From Candidatus Allofournierella merdipullorum (GTDB lineage Bacteria; Bacillota; Clostridia; Oscillospirales; Ruminococcaceae): a stretch of DNA of 64,000 nucleotides. The notes below the pieces were generated by a model. The model had not been told where the DNA came from. It did not search any database and was given only the letters and a program-made list of their open reading frames with translations. Positions 1 to 9,009 of this stretch are shown here, piece by piece (the stretch's first letter is position 1; the number at the start of each line of letters is the position of its first letter). The translations under genes and the position numbers were made by a program. The stretch is from assembly GCA_019116345.1 (NCBI GenBank), contig DXBV01000118.1:1-64000 (forward strand), written 5' to 3'.

Positions 1-4
1 GTTT

Positions 5-51
5 CAAAAAGCCGCCGCACGCTTTAAAAACAGCGTGCGGCGGCCTTTTTT
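5..51. terminator. Intrinsic terminator (GC-rich hairpin + T-run)
   Basis: GCCGCCGCACGCT / AGCGTGCGGCGGC stem followed by CTTTTTT; A-run on the other side allows both directions. Confidence 0.85.
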
Positions 52-95
52 GAGGGGGTGCAACTGCCGGTTGCCAAACTTCCAAGGCGGCTTGG

Positions 96-124
96 TGGAC
101 ATCGGGCCGGCAAACGGATATACT
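96..124 (+). promoter_or_regulatory. SigA-like promoter for XRE gene
   Basis: TGGACA-N17-TATACT upstream of ATG at 159. Confidence 0.5.
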
Positions 125-158
125 TTTACCAGTACAGTCGAAAGGGGGGGGCCGCAAG

Positions 159-1010
159 ATGAGCCTGGGAGAAAGCATTGCCCGCCTGCGGGCACAAAAC
201 GGCTGGTCGCAGGGAGAGCTGGCAGACAAACTGGAGGTATCCCGCCAATCGGTGTCCAAATGGGAGACCGACGCCTCGGTGCCGGACCTGGATAAACTTG
301 TGAAACTGAGCGAAGCCTTTGGCGTTTCGCTGGACGAGCTGGTGCACGGACGAAGCGGCACAGCGCCCTGCCCTGCCCCATCGCCTGTCGCTTCTCTCCC
401 CTCTCCCATACCAGCACAGAAAACCGGTGTGAGCGGCGGGCAGAAAATCGCGGCGCTGGTGCTGTTTTTGTGCGGCCTGATGGTGCTTTTTGTCTTTCTT
501 CTTTTGGGCGGCGACATGTTCAGCTTTTTGTTCGCTGCACCCTTCTGGCTGTGCGCGGGCATCTGCGCGGTGTGCCGCAAAAACGCGGGGCTCTGGTGCG
601 GCTGGGCGGTGTATTTCTGCGCCGCGCTTTATATGCGGCTGGCCACAGGCATTTCCTGGAGCCTTGTTCTGCTGACCCACATCTATGAACCCAGCTGGAA
701 CTACGCCCGCCTCGCCGCGGCCTGGGTGGAGCTGGCGATCATCCTGGTGCTGCTGGCCGTCACGGTACTGCGCTTTCGCCGTCTGCCGCTGGCCACGGGG
801 CGGGACACCCTCATCGCGCTGGCCGCCGGATGGCTGGGCTTTCTGCTGGTGCGAGCTGTGGGCGGATACGTTCTCACCCACTACTTCCGCCTTGCCGGGG
901 CGATAGGGGTTTTGTACTATCTGTTCGGTTTTGCCCAGCTGGGCGCGCTGGCGGTGCTGCTCTGCTTCTCCGCCCGGTATCTCCACAGTCTGCGACACAA
1001 ACAACAATAA
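159..1010 (+). CDS. XRE-family helix-turn-helix regulator with C-terminal membrane segments
   Basis: N-term HTH (SLGESIARLRAQNGWSQGELADKLEVSRQSVSKWE) followed by multiple hydrophobic helices. Confidence 0.9.
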   Translation: MSLGESIARLRAQNGWSQGELADKLEVSRQSVSKWETDASVPDLDKLVKLSEAFGVSLDELVHGRSGTAPCPAPSPVASLPSPIPAQKTGVSGGQKIAALVLFLCGLMVLFVFLLLGGDMFSFLFAAPFWLCAGICAVCRKNAGLWCGWAVYFCAALYMRLATGISWSLVLLTHIYEPSWNYARLAAAWVELAIILVLLAVTVLRFRRLPLATGRDTLIALAAGWLGFLLVRAVGGYVLTHYFRLAGAIGVLYYLFGFAQLGALAVLLCFSARYLHSLRHKQQ

Positions 1011-1055
1011 AAAACGCCGGGGCGCTCCCAAACAGGAGTGCCCCGGCGGTGTTTT
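1011..1055. terminator. Intrinsic terminator between convergent genes
   Basis: CGCCGGGGCGCTC / GAGTGCCCCGGCG stem flanked by A-run and TTTT. Confidence 0.75.
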
Positions 1056-1911
1056 ATGCGCAGCGCCCGGCGGGATTCCCGGTGCAGACCACTTCGCCTT
1101 TGGCGGCGGGGTCGTCCCGGATGACTTCGCCCACGGCGGGAGCCTCGATGCGGCCCGCTTTGGGGTTCTTGACGCTGTCGATGGGGGTGGTGACGGTGGC
1201 CTCCACCTCGCTCTTTTCAAAAGCAAGGTCGGTGTGTTCCATGCGGCAGTTCACCAGCCGCAGCCCCTTGCAGTAGCACAGGGGCTGGGTGCCCCGGATG
1301 ACGCAGTTTTCAAAGGTGAGGTTTTGGCTGTACCAACCCAGGTACTCCCCTTCCAACACGCTGTTTCTCACCACCACGTTGCGGGCGTGCCAGAAGGCGT
1401 CCTTGGTGGTCAGGCGGCAGTTTTCCAGCACCGCGTCGCGAATGTACTGGAAGGAGTATTTGCCCGAGAAGGTCACGCCCCGAAACCGCAGACCGGAGGC
1501 GCGCATCATGAAATACTCGCTCTCGGCGGTGCAGTCCTCCATAGTCACCTTTTTGGAAGACCAGCCGAACTCCGGCGAGCGGATGTCGCAGCCTTTCAGC
1601 TCCACATCCGCACACTCCCGCAGGGCTTTGATGCCGTGGAGGCGGGTGTCCTTCAGGCGGATGCGCCGGGAATACCACAAAGCGGCGCGGCAGTTTTCGG
1701 TGAGGTCGCACCCCTTCACTTCCAAGCCACGATCGTGCCAGAAGGGGTAACGCAGGTCAAAAAAGCAGTGTTCGGCGGCGATGTTCGCGCACTCCTTGAA
1801 GGCGCTCTCGCCGTCGGCGGGGCCTTCAAAACGGCAATTCACCGTTTTCACGTTCCGCACGCCGTAAAGCGCGCGCTCCTGGTCAAAGCTCTCATTCTCG
1901 ATGATCTTCAT
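1054..1911 (-). CDS. DUF3737-family protein (pentapeptide/beta-helix-like)
   Basis: MKIIENESFDQERALYGVRNVKTVNCRFEGPADGESAFKECANI...; start moved to internal Met of listed ORF. Confidence 0.85.
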   Translation of the reverse strand: MKIIENESFDQERALYGVRNVKTVNCRFEGPADGESAFKECANIAAEHCFFDLRYPFWHDRGLEVKGCDLTENCRAALWYSRRIRLKDTRLHGIKALRECADVELKGCDIRSPEFGWSSKKVTMEDCTAESEYFMMRASGLRFRGVTFSGKYSFQYIRDAVLENCRLTTKDAFWHARNVVVRNSVLEGEYLGWYSQNLTFENCVIRGTQPLCYCKGLRLVNCRMEHTDLAFEKSEVEATVTTPIDSVKNPKAGRIEAPAVGEVIRDDPAAKGEVVCTGNPAGRCA

Positions 1912-2056
1912 ACTCGTTTCTCCATCCATGGGGCTCAAAGCGCCCTTTTCTTCACCCTCAGTATACGCCCCGCACCTCAAAAGCACAAATGCTTATATTT
2001 TATGCATTTCCATAGCTCGCAGGCATAGAACAAGCACAATATGCTCAAAGAGCAAA

Positions 2057-2095
2057 AAGCAGCGGGGCGCGCGTTTTGCCGCGTGCCCCGCAGAA
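2057..2095 (-). terminator. Terminator downstream of glmS
   Basis: GCGGGGCacGCG / GCGcgCCCCGC hairpin then TGCTTTTTGCTCTTT on minus strand. Confidence 0.7.
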
Positions 2096-2115
2096 GGGAG
2101 GATATAAGATTCAGG

Positions 2116-3954
2116 TCACTCCACCGTGACGCTCTTGGCCAGGTTGCGGGGTTTATCCACGTCCAGGCCTTTGCCCACCGCCACATAGTAGCTCAGAAGC
2201 TGCAGGGGCACCACCGCCAGCGATGCGGCGAACAGCGGGTCGGTGCGGGGCACATAGACCGCGAAGTCCACCGTGTCCTCGATGCCGTAGTTGCCGCTGC
2301 AGGTCAGGCCCATGAGATAAGCGCCCCGGCTTTTGCACTCCACCAGGTTGCTCACCGTCTTTTCGTAGAGTTCGGCCTGGGTGGCAAGGCCCACCACCAG
2401 CGTGCCCTCCTCGATGAGGCTGATGGTGCCGTGCTTCAGCTCACCCGCGGCGTAGGCCTCGGAGTGGATGTAGCTGATCTCCTTGAGCTTGAGGCTGCCC
2501 TCCAGGCTGATGGCGTAGTCGATGCCGCGGCCGATGAAGAAGCAGTCGTGCATGGCCACCTGCTTGGAGGCGAACCACTGCAGCCGCTCCTTGTCCTCCA
2601 GGATCTTCTCGATTTTGCCGGGCAGGCTTTCCAGCTCCTGCACCAGCCGGGCGCTGCGGTCGGCGTCGATGGCGCCCTTCGCCAGCGCCAGACGGATGGC
2701 CAGCACATACATCGCCACCAGCTGGGCGCTGTAGGCCTTGGTGGTGGCCACGGCAATTTCCGGGCCGGCCAGGGTGTACATCACGTTGTCCGCCTCGCGG
2801 GCAATGGAAGAGCCCACCACGTTCACGACTCCCAGGGTGCGGGCGCCCAGCTGTTTTGCCTCCCGCAGGGCGGCGAGGCTGTCCGCCGTTTCGCCGGACT
2901 GGCTGATGACCACCACCAGCGTGCCCTCCGCCAGCAGCGGCTGACGATAGCGGAACTCCGACGCCAGCTCCACCCGCACCGGCACCCGGGCCAGCTGCTC
3001 AATCACATACTGGGCGGTCATGCCCACATGCCAGGCAGAGCCGCAGGCCACCACGCAGACATTGCTCACCGACTTGAGTTCCTCGTCGGAAAGGCCGGCG
3101 GCGGAGAGGTCCGGCACACCGTCCTTGACAAAGGCGTGGAGGGTGTCCGCCACGGCCTTGGGCTGCTCGTGGATCTCCTTCATCATGAAGTACTCGTAGC
3201 CGGATTTCTCGGCGGCTTCGGAGTCCCACTGGATGGTGGTGATCTGCTTTTCGATGATGTCGCCGTCCAGGTTGTAGAAGGTCACCCGGCCCGGCTCCAG
3301 GCAGCCCAGCTCCATGTTGCCGATGTAGTAAACGTCCCGGGTGAACTTGAGGATCGCCGGCGCGTCGGAGGCCAGGAAGGTCTCCCCTTCGCCCACGCCG
3401 ATGATCATGGGGCTGTCCTTGCGGGCGGCCCAGATCTGGCCGGGGTAATCCTTGAACATCACCGCCAGCGCGTAGGAGCCTCGGATGCGCACCATGGCGT
3501 GGTTGATGGCGTCCACCGGGGTACCCTCGTATTTTTTGTAATAATAGTCGATGAGCTTCACCGCCACCTCGGTGTCGGTGGTGGAGTAAAAGCGGTAGCC
3601 CTTTTTGGTCAGCTTGTCTTTCAGCTGCTGATAATTTTCAATGATGCCGTTGTGCACCGCCACCACGTTCATGTCGTCGCTGCAGTGGGGGTGGGCATTG
3701 GTCTCGCTGGGCTCGCCGTGGGTGGCCCAGCGGGTATGGCCGATGCCGCAGTTTCCCGGCAGGGCCAGGCCCCCGTTGATCTTTTCCGAAAGGACCTTCA
3801 GCCGGCCCTTGGCCTTCACCAGCTGCACCGGGGCGTCGCCGTCCCGGGTGGCTACTCCCGCCGAGTCATAGCCCCGGTACTCAAGTTTGGAAAGCCCCTC
3901 CAGAAGAAGGGGCGCGGCCTGCTTTGCGCCCGTGTATCCCACGATCCCGCACAT
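2116..3954 (-). CDS. glmS: Glutamine--fructose-6-phosphate aminotransferase (isomerizing)
   Basis: N-terminal MCGIVGYTGAKQAAPLLLEGLSKLEYRGYDSAG and two SIS domains; C-terminal PRNLAKSVTVE. Confidence 0.98.
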   Translation of the reverse strand: MCGIVGYTGAKQAAPLLLEGLSKLEYRGYDSAGVATRDGDAPVQLVKAKGRLKVLSEKINGGLALPGNCGIGHTRWATHGEPSETNAHPHCSDDMNVVAVHNGIIENYQQLKDKLTKKGYRFYSTTDTEVAVKLIDYYYKKYEGTPVDAINHAMVRIRGSYALAVMFKDYPGQIWAARKDSPMIIGVGEGETFLASDAPAILKFTRDVYYIGNMELGCLEPGRVTFYNLDGDIIEKQITTIQWDSEAAEKSGYEYFMMKEIHEQPKAVADTLHAFVKDGVPDLSAAGLSDEELKSVSNVCVVACGSAWHVGMTAQYVIEQLARVPVRVELASEFRYRQPLLAEGTLVVVISQSGETADSLAALREAKQLGARTLGVVNVVGSSIAREADNVMYTLAGPEIAVATTKAYSAQLVAMYVLAIRLALAKGAIDADRSARLVQELESLPGKIEKILEDKERLQWFASKQVAMHDCFFIGRGIDYAISLEGSLKLKEISYIHSEAYAAGELKHGTISLIEEGTLVVGLATQAELYEKTVSNLVECKSRGAYLMGLTCSGNYGIEDTVDFAVYVPRTDPLFAASLAVVPLQLLSYYVAVGKGLDVDKPRNLAKSVTVE

Positions 3955-4090
3955 TGGTCATCGCCTCCTGTTATACTTTTTTCCCACCTGAAAATCGCCT
4001 CTTCGGGCGTTTTTTGTGTTTCTTCCTTATTTCATGCAACATGAGCCGTTCCCGTGAGGAAAAGCCTTTTGTGCAAAAAACACGGATATA

Positions 4091-4118
4091 AGTATAACAG
4101 ATTTTTCTCCGATTGCAA
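4091..4118 (-). promoter_or_regulatory. Putative glmS promoter
   Basis: TTGCAA-N16-TATACT on minus strand. Confidence 0.5.
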
Positions 4119-4179
4119 CCCGGTTTTGAGGCGGAAGTCCGCGCAAGCCACTGACAGCGCCGATGCAGAGGGGAAAATT

Positions 4180-5388
4180 TTATTTTTTCTGCGGGCCCTG
4201 AAGCAGTTTCTGATAGGTCAGGTCCATGCCCAGCGCGCCCAGCGGCGCGGTGAGCAGGATGCCCACCACCGCCACCGACAGCACCAACTGCCCGCAGGCA
4301 AGGCCCGCCGCCAGCGGCACCGAGCCGATGGCCGCCTGCACGGTGGCTTTGGGCAGATAGGCGATGACGCAGAACAGCCGCTCCTTGCGGGAAAGGGCGG
4401 TGCCCGCCAGGCAGAGGGTGACGCCCACCGCCCGGAACACCAGCGCCAGCGCGATCATCGCGATCACGCCCAGGCCCGCGCCCAGGGTATAGCGCACGTC
4501 CACCGCCGCGCCCACCAGCACGAAGAGGATGACCTCCGCCGCCAGCCACAGCTTGCCGAACTTCTGGCTCAGGCGCATCGAGACACCCGGCGCGCACCGT
4601 AGCTTGAGCACACAGGCCATACTGACCACCGCAAGCAGGCCGGAGACGGGCAGCGTGCCCTCCAGCCAGTCCTCCACCGCCATCAGCAGGAAGGACACCC
4701 CCAGCACCACGATCACCTTCATGCTGTTGCGCATCATATGGGCGTGGGCATAGGCGGTCTCAAAGAAGGCGCTGAGCACCCAGCCCGCCGCCGCGCCCAG
4801 GGCCACGCCGCACACGATGGACACCGGAATGGACGCGAACGCCGCCAGGTCCGCCCCCCCCCGCCCCTGGGCCATGCCCAGGAAGGCGGAAAAGAGCACG
4901 ATGACAAAGATGTCGTCGCAGGAGGCGCCGGCCATCACCATCTGGGGGATGCCCTGTTTTGTGCCCCAGCCCTCCTCCATCAGGCGCACCATGCGGGGCA
5001 CCACCACCGCCGGCGAAACCGCCGCCATCACCGCGCCCATCACCGCCGCTTCGGCCAGAGAAAGGCCCAGCAGCACCGGAGCCAGCAGCACATAGGCCGC
5101 GATTTCAAAGCTGGCGGGCACAAAGCTCATCATCACCGCCGGGCGGCCCACCTTTTTCAGGTCCGCCAGATTCAGCGAAAGGCCCGCCTTGAGCAGGATG
5201 ATGATAAGAGCCATCTGCCGCAGATCGGCGCTGATGGAGAGGATGGAATCATCCAGCACATTCAGCGCGCAAGGCCCCAGCACAACGCCCACCGCCAGCA
5301 TGCCGATGATGCGGGGCAGGTGCAGCTGCTGGCAGATGGCCGCCGCCGCGAGGCCCGCCAGAAACACGAACGCAAGACTTGTTAACAT
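4180..5388 (-). CDS. Cation:proton antiporter (CPA family)
   Basis: MLTSLAFVFLAGLAAAAICQQLHLPRIIGMLAVGVVLGP..., 12-TM-like hydrophobicity; GGAGGAA SD before ATG 5388. Confidence 0.88.
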   Translation of the reverse strand: MLTSLAFVFLAGLAAAAICQQLHLPRIIGMLAVGVVLGPCALNVLDDSILSISADLRQMALIIILLKAGLSLNLADLKKVGRPAVMMSFVPASFEIAAYVLLAPVLLGLSLAEAAVMGAVMAAVSPAVVVPRMVRLMEEGWGTKQGIPQMVMAGASCDDIFVIVLFSAFLGMAQGRGGADLAAFASIPVSIVCGVALGAAAGWVLSAFFETAYAHAHMMRNSMKVIVVLGVSFLLMAVEDWLEGTLPVSGLLAVVSMACVLKLRCAPGVSMRLSQKFGKLWLAAEVILFVLVGAAVDVRYTLGAGLGVIAMIALALVFRAVGVTLCLAGTALSRKERLFCVIAYLPKATVQAAIGSVPLAAGLACGQLVLSVAVVGILLTAPLGALGMDLTYQKLLQGPQKK

Positions 5389-5571
5389 ACCAGTTCCTCC
5401 TTCGGGACGCAAAAAAAGCCGACAGCTTCCGCGACCCAATCGATCACAGAAGTCATCAGCTTTTGAAAAAGCGGTTTAGGTTTCCCAAGGGAGAACTTCA
5501 TTCCCTGCCGGTCATTATCCACCGGCGCCGGCGGTTTGTAAAGGATGGATTTTTTGTGCCGGCCGACGCGG

Positions 5572-5600
5572 TTGATGGCCCCGCCGGGCCATGTTATAAT
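5572..5600 (+). promoter_or_regulatory. Promoter of cardiolipin synthase gene
   Basis: TTGATG-N17-TATAAT. Confidence 0.7.
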
Positions 5601-5638
5601 GGGAGCATCCCGGGAAAAGCTATTTTCGGAGGTGCGCC

Positions 5639-7216
5639 ATGAATCAGAATGACCTGAAATCCACCGGCCTGCGCCTGCTCAGGAAGGGGCAAAAAGGTCT
5701 TGTGCACGCGCTGTTCAGCCGGTTGGGCCTGTTTTTGGTCCTGCTGGTGATGGAGGTGCTGCTCGTTCTCAGCGCGTTCCGCTGGTTTGCCGGGCTGCTG
5801 CCCCACTTCATCGGCGGCGCAGCGCTGTTTTCGGCGGTGATGGTGCTGTATCTTCTCAACACCCGCATGGACGCCACCGCCAAGATCACCTGGCTGGTCA
5901 TCATCATGTCCGCGCCCGGCGCCGGCGCGCTTTTGTTTTGGCTGGTGCGAAGCGACCTGGGGCACCGGGCAGAGAAAGCCCGTGTGGCCCAGATGATCGG
6001 CCTCACCCGTGACACCCTGCCTCCGCAGCCCGAAGCCTTTGCCGCGCTGGAAGAAGAAAACCCCGGCGCCGCTTCACTGGCCCGCTATGTTGGCCGCACC
6101 GGCTGCCAGCCGGTGTATCAAAACACCGAGGTGACCTACTTTCCTCTGGGCCAGGACAAATGGGAGCGATTGCTCACCGAACTGGAACAAGCGGAAAAGT
6201 TCATCTTTCTGGAATACTTCATCATCGACGAGGGCGTGATGTGGGGCCGTATCCTGGAGATCCTGGCCCGCAAGGCCAAAGAGGGCGTGGACGTGCGGGT
6301 GATGTACGACGGCACCTGCGAGTTCTCCACCCTGCCCCACGACTATCCCCGGCGATTGGCGAAGCTGGGCATCAAATGCAAGGCTTTTGCGCCGGTGGTG
6401 CCGCTGGTCTCCACCCACTACAACTATCGGGACCACCGCAAAATTCTGGTCATCGACGGCCACACCGCTTTCAACGGCGGGGTGAACCTGGCGGACGAAT
6501 ACATCAACCGCATCGAAAAGTACGGCTACTGGAAGGACACCGCCGTGATGCTCAAGGGCGAGGCTGCCCGCAGTTTCACGCTGATGTTCCTGCAGATGTG
6601 GAACGTGACCGAGCAGCCGCCCCAGTTCGGAGACTTCTGCGCCGCGCCGGTGCCCGCCCGCGGCGCGCCCGGCTTTGTGATGCCCTTCGGTGATTGCCCG
6701 CTGGATGAGGACAAGGTGGGCGAACAGGTCTACATGGATATTCTGAACCGCGCCACAAGGTATGTGCACATTATGACGCCCTACCTGATTTTGGATGGCG
6801 AGATGCAGAGCGCGCTGGAATTTGCCGCCCGGCGGGGCGTGGACGTGCGCATCATGCTGCCCGGCGTACCGGACAAGACCGCGCCCTACGCGTTGGCCAA
6901 GACCCATTACGCGGCCCTGCTGGACGCGGGGGTGAAACTTTACGAATACACCCCCGGCTTTGTGCACGCCAAGGTATTCGTGGCCGACGGGCGGGAGGCG
7001 GTGGTGGGCACCATCAACCTGGACTACCGCAGCCTTTACCACCACTTCGAGTGCGCCACCTGGATGTACGGCGTGGAGTGCATCGCGGACATCGAAGCGG
7101 ACTTTGAATCCACCCTGGCCCAGTGCCGCGCGGTGGAAAAGGGCACCATCTGGCAGAACGCCCGGCGGCTTCGGCTGCTGGGGCCGGTGCTGAAGGTGGT
7201 CGCGCCCTTGATGTGA
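5639..7216 (+). CDS. cls: Cardiolipin synthase (two PLD motifs)
   Basis: HYNYRDHRKILVIDGHTAFNGG and FVHAKVFVADGREAVVGTINLDYRS (HKD motifs). Confidence 0.95.
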   Translation: MNQNDLKSTGLRLLRKGQKGLVHALFSRLGLFLVLLVMEVLLVLSAFRWFAGLLPHFIGGAALFSAVMVLYLLNTRMDATAKITWLVIIMSAPGAGALLFWLVRSDLGHRAEKARVAQMIGLTRDTLPPQPEAFAALEEENPGAASLARYVGRTGCQPVYQNTEVTYFPLGQDKWERLLTELEQAEKFIFLEYFIIDEGVMWGRILEILARKAKEGVDVRVMYDGTCEFSTLPHDYPRRLAKLGIKCKAFAPVVPLVSTHYNYRDHRKILVIDGHTAFNGGVNLADEYINRIEKYGYWKDTAVMLKGEAARSFTLMFLQMWNVTEQPPQFGDFCAAPVPARGAPGFVMPFGDCPLDEDKVGEQVYMDILNRATRYVHIMTPYLILDGEMQSALEFAARRGVDVRIMLPGVPDKTAPYALAKTHYAALLDAGVKLYEYTPGFVHAKVFVADGREAVVGTINLDYRSLYHHFECATWMYGVECIADIEADFESTLAQCRAVEKGTIWQNARRLRLLGPVLKVVAPLM

Positions 7217-7222
7217 CAAAAA

Positions 7223-7259
7223 TGCCCGGCGGACAAGCGTCCGCCGGGCGTTTCTTTGT
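7223..7259. terminator. Intrinsic terminator
   Basis: GCCCGGCGGAC-AAGC-GTCCGCCGGGC then GTTTCTTTGTTT. Confidence 0.8.
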
Positions 7260-8546
7260 TTATTCCGCGGGGATGAACTGGTAGGTCTGGACCGTGGTGT
7301 CGGTGGGATAGAAGTAGAGCCAGTCGCCCGGTTTCATCACACCGCAGGTCAGGGAGAAGGCTTCGCCCGACTCGATCTCGGACTCAAACTCCGCGATCCG
7401 CCGGCTGTCCTGATCGAAGGCCAGCACAGGGGTGATGGAAACATGGCGTTCCTCGTCGATGTACGGCTCGTTGGCTTTCAGCGAGGCAAGGCCGGCGTCG
7501 GTCAAAGGGTTCATCTCGCTGTCGTAGTGGTGAAGGGCTCTTGTGCCGTTTTCCTCCACATAGATGCTGCCGTCGGCCATCACATCGGAGATGTAGCGCA
7601 GGCTGTCGGGAACGGCCACCGAGCCGTTGGTGTTCAGAATGCCAAAGCCGCCCTTATCCAGAAAGACCGGGCGGGAACCGGCGGTGATGCCCACGATCTT
7701 GCGGCCGTCGGTGCCCAGCTTTGCGCCGGTGCGGTCATAAGGCACGCCGCTCACCACAACACCCTCTTCCCAGGTGGTGAAATCAGGCAGGGGGCAGTTG
7801 CCGAAGCTGTAAGGCACGTCCTCCAGCACCACCGAACCGTCGGCGTTGTAGAGCACCGCGATGCCGCCGTCGGACTCACTCACAAAGTAGTAGCCGTTGC
7901 GCGGGTCGCACCAGCAGTTCTTGCCGCTGACGATCACCGAGCCGTCGGGCTTAAGCACATTATACTCGGTGCCCGCGTCGCTCTCACGGGCGCCCCAGCC
8001 CAGCTGGCCCATGGGCGAAATGCGGACGTAGGCAGGCTGCACCAGCACATTGCCCGAAAGGTCACAGTAGCCCCACAGGCCGTCCTTGTAGAAAGGCACG
8101 ATGCCGCTTTCGGAACAGGAGTAAAGATCGGTGAGTTTTTCAACGTTGTCCTGCAGGGAAAAACCATCCGAGGTCATGCGCTCCACATCGATGTTGAAGA
8201 TGTCCTCCCGGGAAATGGAGTACAGCGCGGTATACTGGCCGTCCTCGCTCAAGTAGCCGGCCTCACCATTCGCCCACACCCAGGCATAGCCGTTTTTGAA
8301 CATGGTGAAGAGTTCATAATCGCCCAGATTGATCTCTTTTTCGGTCAGCTGCAGGCTGCCCTCGGCCACCGGCGCGGTGGTGGGTTCCGGCGTGGGCGTG
8401 GGCTCCGCAGGCTGGCTGGACACCGAGGACGGCGCTTCCACCGCCGAACCGGGGTGAGACACCGTCTCTCCGCCGCAGGCGGTCAGCACCGTGCAGGCAA
8501 GGGCGAGCGCCGCCGCGCGGGCCGCAAAGGTTCGATTCAATTTCAT
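7260..8546 (-). CDS. WG-repeat-containing lipoprotein
   Basis: Lipobox LTACGG; repeats GYAWVWANGEAGYLSEDGQ, GLWGYCDLSGNVLVQPAY. Confidence 0.8.
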   Translation of the reverse strand: MKLNRTFAARAAALALACTVLTACGGETVSHPGSAVEAPSSVSSQPAEPTPTPEPTTAPVAEGSLQLTEKEINLGDYELFTMFKNGYAWVWANGEAGYLSEDGQYTALYSISREDIFNIDVERMTSDGFSLQDNVEKLTDLYSCSESGIVPFYKDGLWGYCDLSGNVLVQPAYVRISPMGQLGWGARESDAGTEYNVLKPDGSVIVSGKNCWCDPRNGYYFVSESDGGIAVLYNADGSVVLEDVPYSFGNCPLPDFTTWEEGVVVSGVPYDRTGAKLGTDGRKIVGITAGSRPVFLDKGGFGILNTNGSVAVPDSLRYISDVMADGSIYVEENGTRALHHYDSEMNPLTDAGLASLKANEPYIDEERHVSITPVLAFDQDSRRIAEFESEIESGEAFSLTCGVMKPGDWLYFYPTDTTVQTYQFIPAE

Positions 8547-8590
8547 CGTGATGCACTCCCATTTGTTTTATTGCAATAAAATGCAACTTC

Positions 8591-8619
8591 AATATATCAC
8601 GGCCCGCAGGCGGTGTCAA
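8591..8619 (-). promoter_or_regulatory. Promoter of WG-repeat lipoprotein
   Basis: TTGACA-N17-TATATT on minus strand, flanked by two inverted repeats. Confidence 0.75.
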
Positions 8620-8673
8620 GGAAAATTTTATTCAAATAAAACATCCGTTTTTTCTCTTTGCCAAAATGCGCCC

Positions 8674-8702
8674 TTGACAAAATCCTTCCGGGATGGTAGG
8701 GT
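8674..8702 (+). promoter_or_regulatory. Promoter of the cysteine leader/cysK transcript
   Basis: TTGACA-N17-TAGGGT. Confidence 0.65.
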
Positions 8703-8721
8703 ATGCGACAAGGTGATTTTT

Positions 8722-8778
8722 ATGAATCTTGTCTATTTGATTTCTGTGAAAGAAAATATCTGTTGTTGTCGCTGTTGA
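8722..8778 (+). CDS. Putative cysteine-rich leader peptide MNLVYLISVKENICCCRC
   Basis: 18-codon ORF with AAGGTG SD, ends TGT TGT TGT CGC TGT TGA, just downstream of a promoter and upstream of a terminator and cysK-like gene. Confidence 0.65.
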   Translation: MNLVYLISVKENICCCRC

Positions 8779-8932
8779 GGGACGGCTGCTTTTCCGCGTT
8801 GGGCCAACGGGTCCGAGGGCGCGGCGGGCAGACGGCCCTGTTGGTGCTGTCTGCTGCCCCCTTCGACTGCGGCTCCCGGAAAGCGGGGCGAAGCCTTTGT
8901 GCTTTGCCTTTCAGGCTGACAGAGTCCTTTTG

Positions 8933-8968
8933 AAGGCTGTGTGCGCAGGCACGCAGCCTTTTTGTTTT
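8933..8968 (+). terminator. Attenuator-like intrinsic terminator upstream of cysK-like gene
   Basis: AAGGCTGTGTG-CGCAGG-CACGCAGCCTT (11 bp, one G-T) then TTTGTTTT. Confidence 0.8.
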
Positions 8969-9009
8969 GCCCGCCGCACACATGAACACAACACAAAAGG
9001 AGAACTGTT

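Noticed and set aside
2041-4044. 667-aa plus-strand ORF opposite glmS
   Set aside because: Antisense to a clearly homologous gene; low-complexity His/Gly/Leu-rich translation typical of GC-rich antisense frames.
3955-4180. glmS ribozyme
   Set aside because: Expected position, but I could not find the conserved ribozyme core in the minus-strand leader; a covariance-model search would be decisive.
5389-5560. ydaO (c-di-AMP) or M-box riboswitch
   Set aside because: Leader is structured, but I could not match the conserved cores I remember for these classes, so only a generic structured-leader claim is made.
8700-9000. tRNA-Cys T-box riboswitch upstream of cysK
   Set aside because: No TGGNACCGCG-like T-box sequence seen; the leader peptide plus terminator fits better. 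Not fully excluded without a model search.
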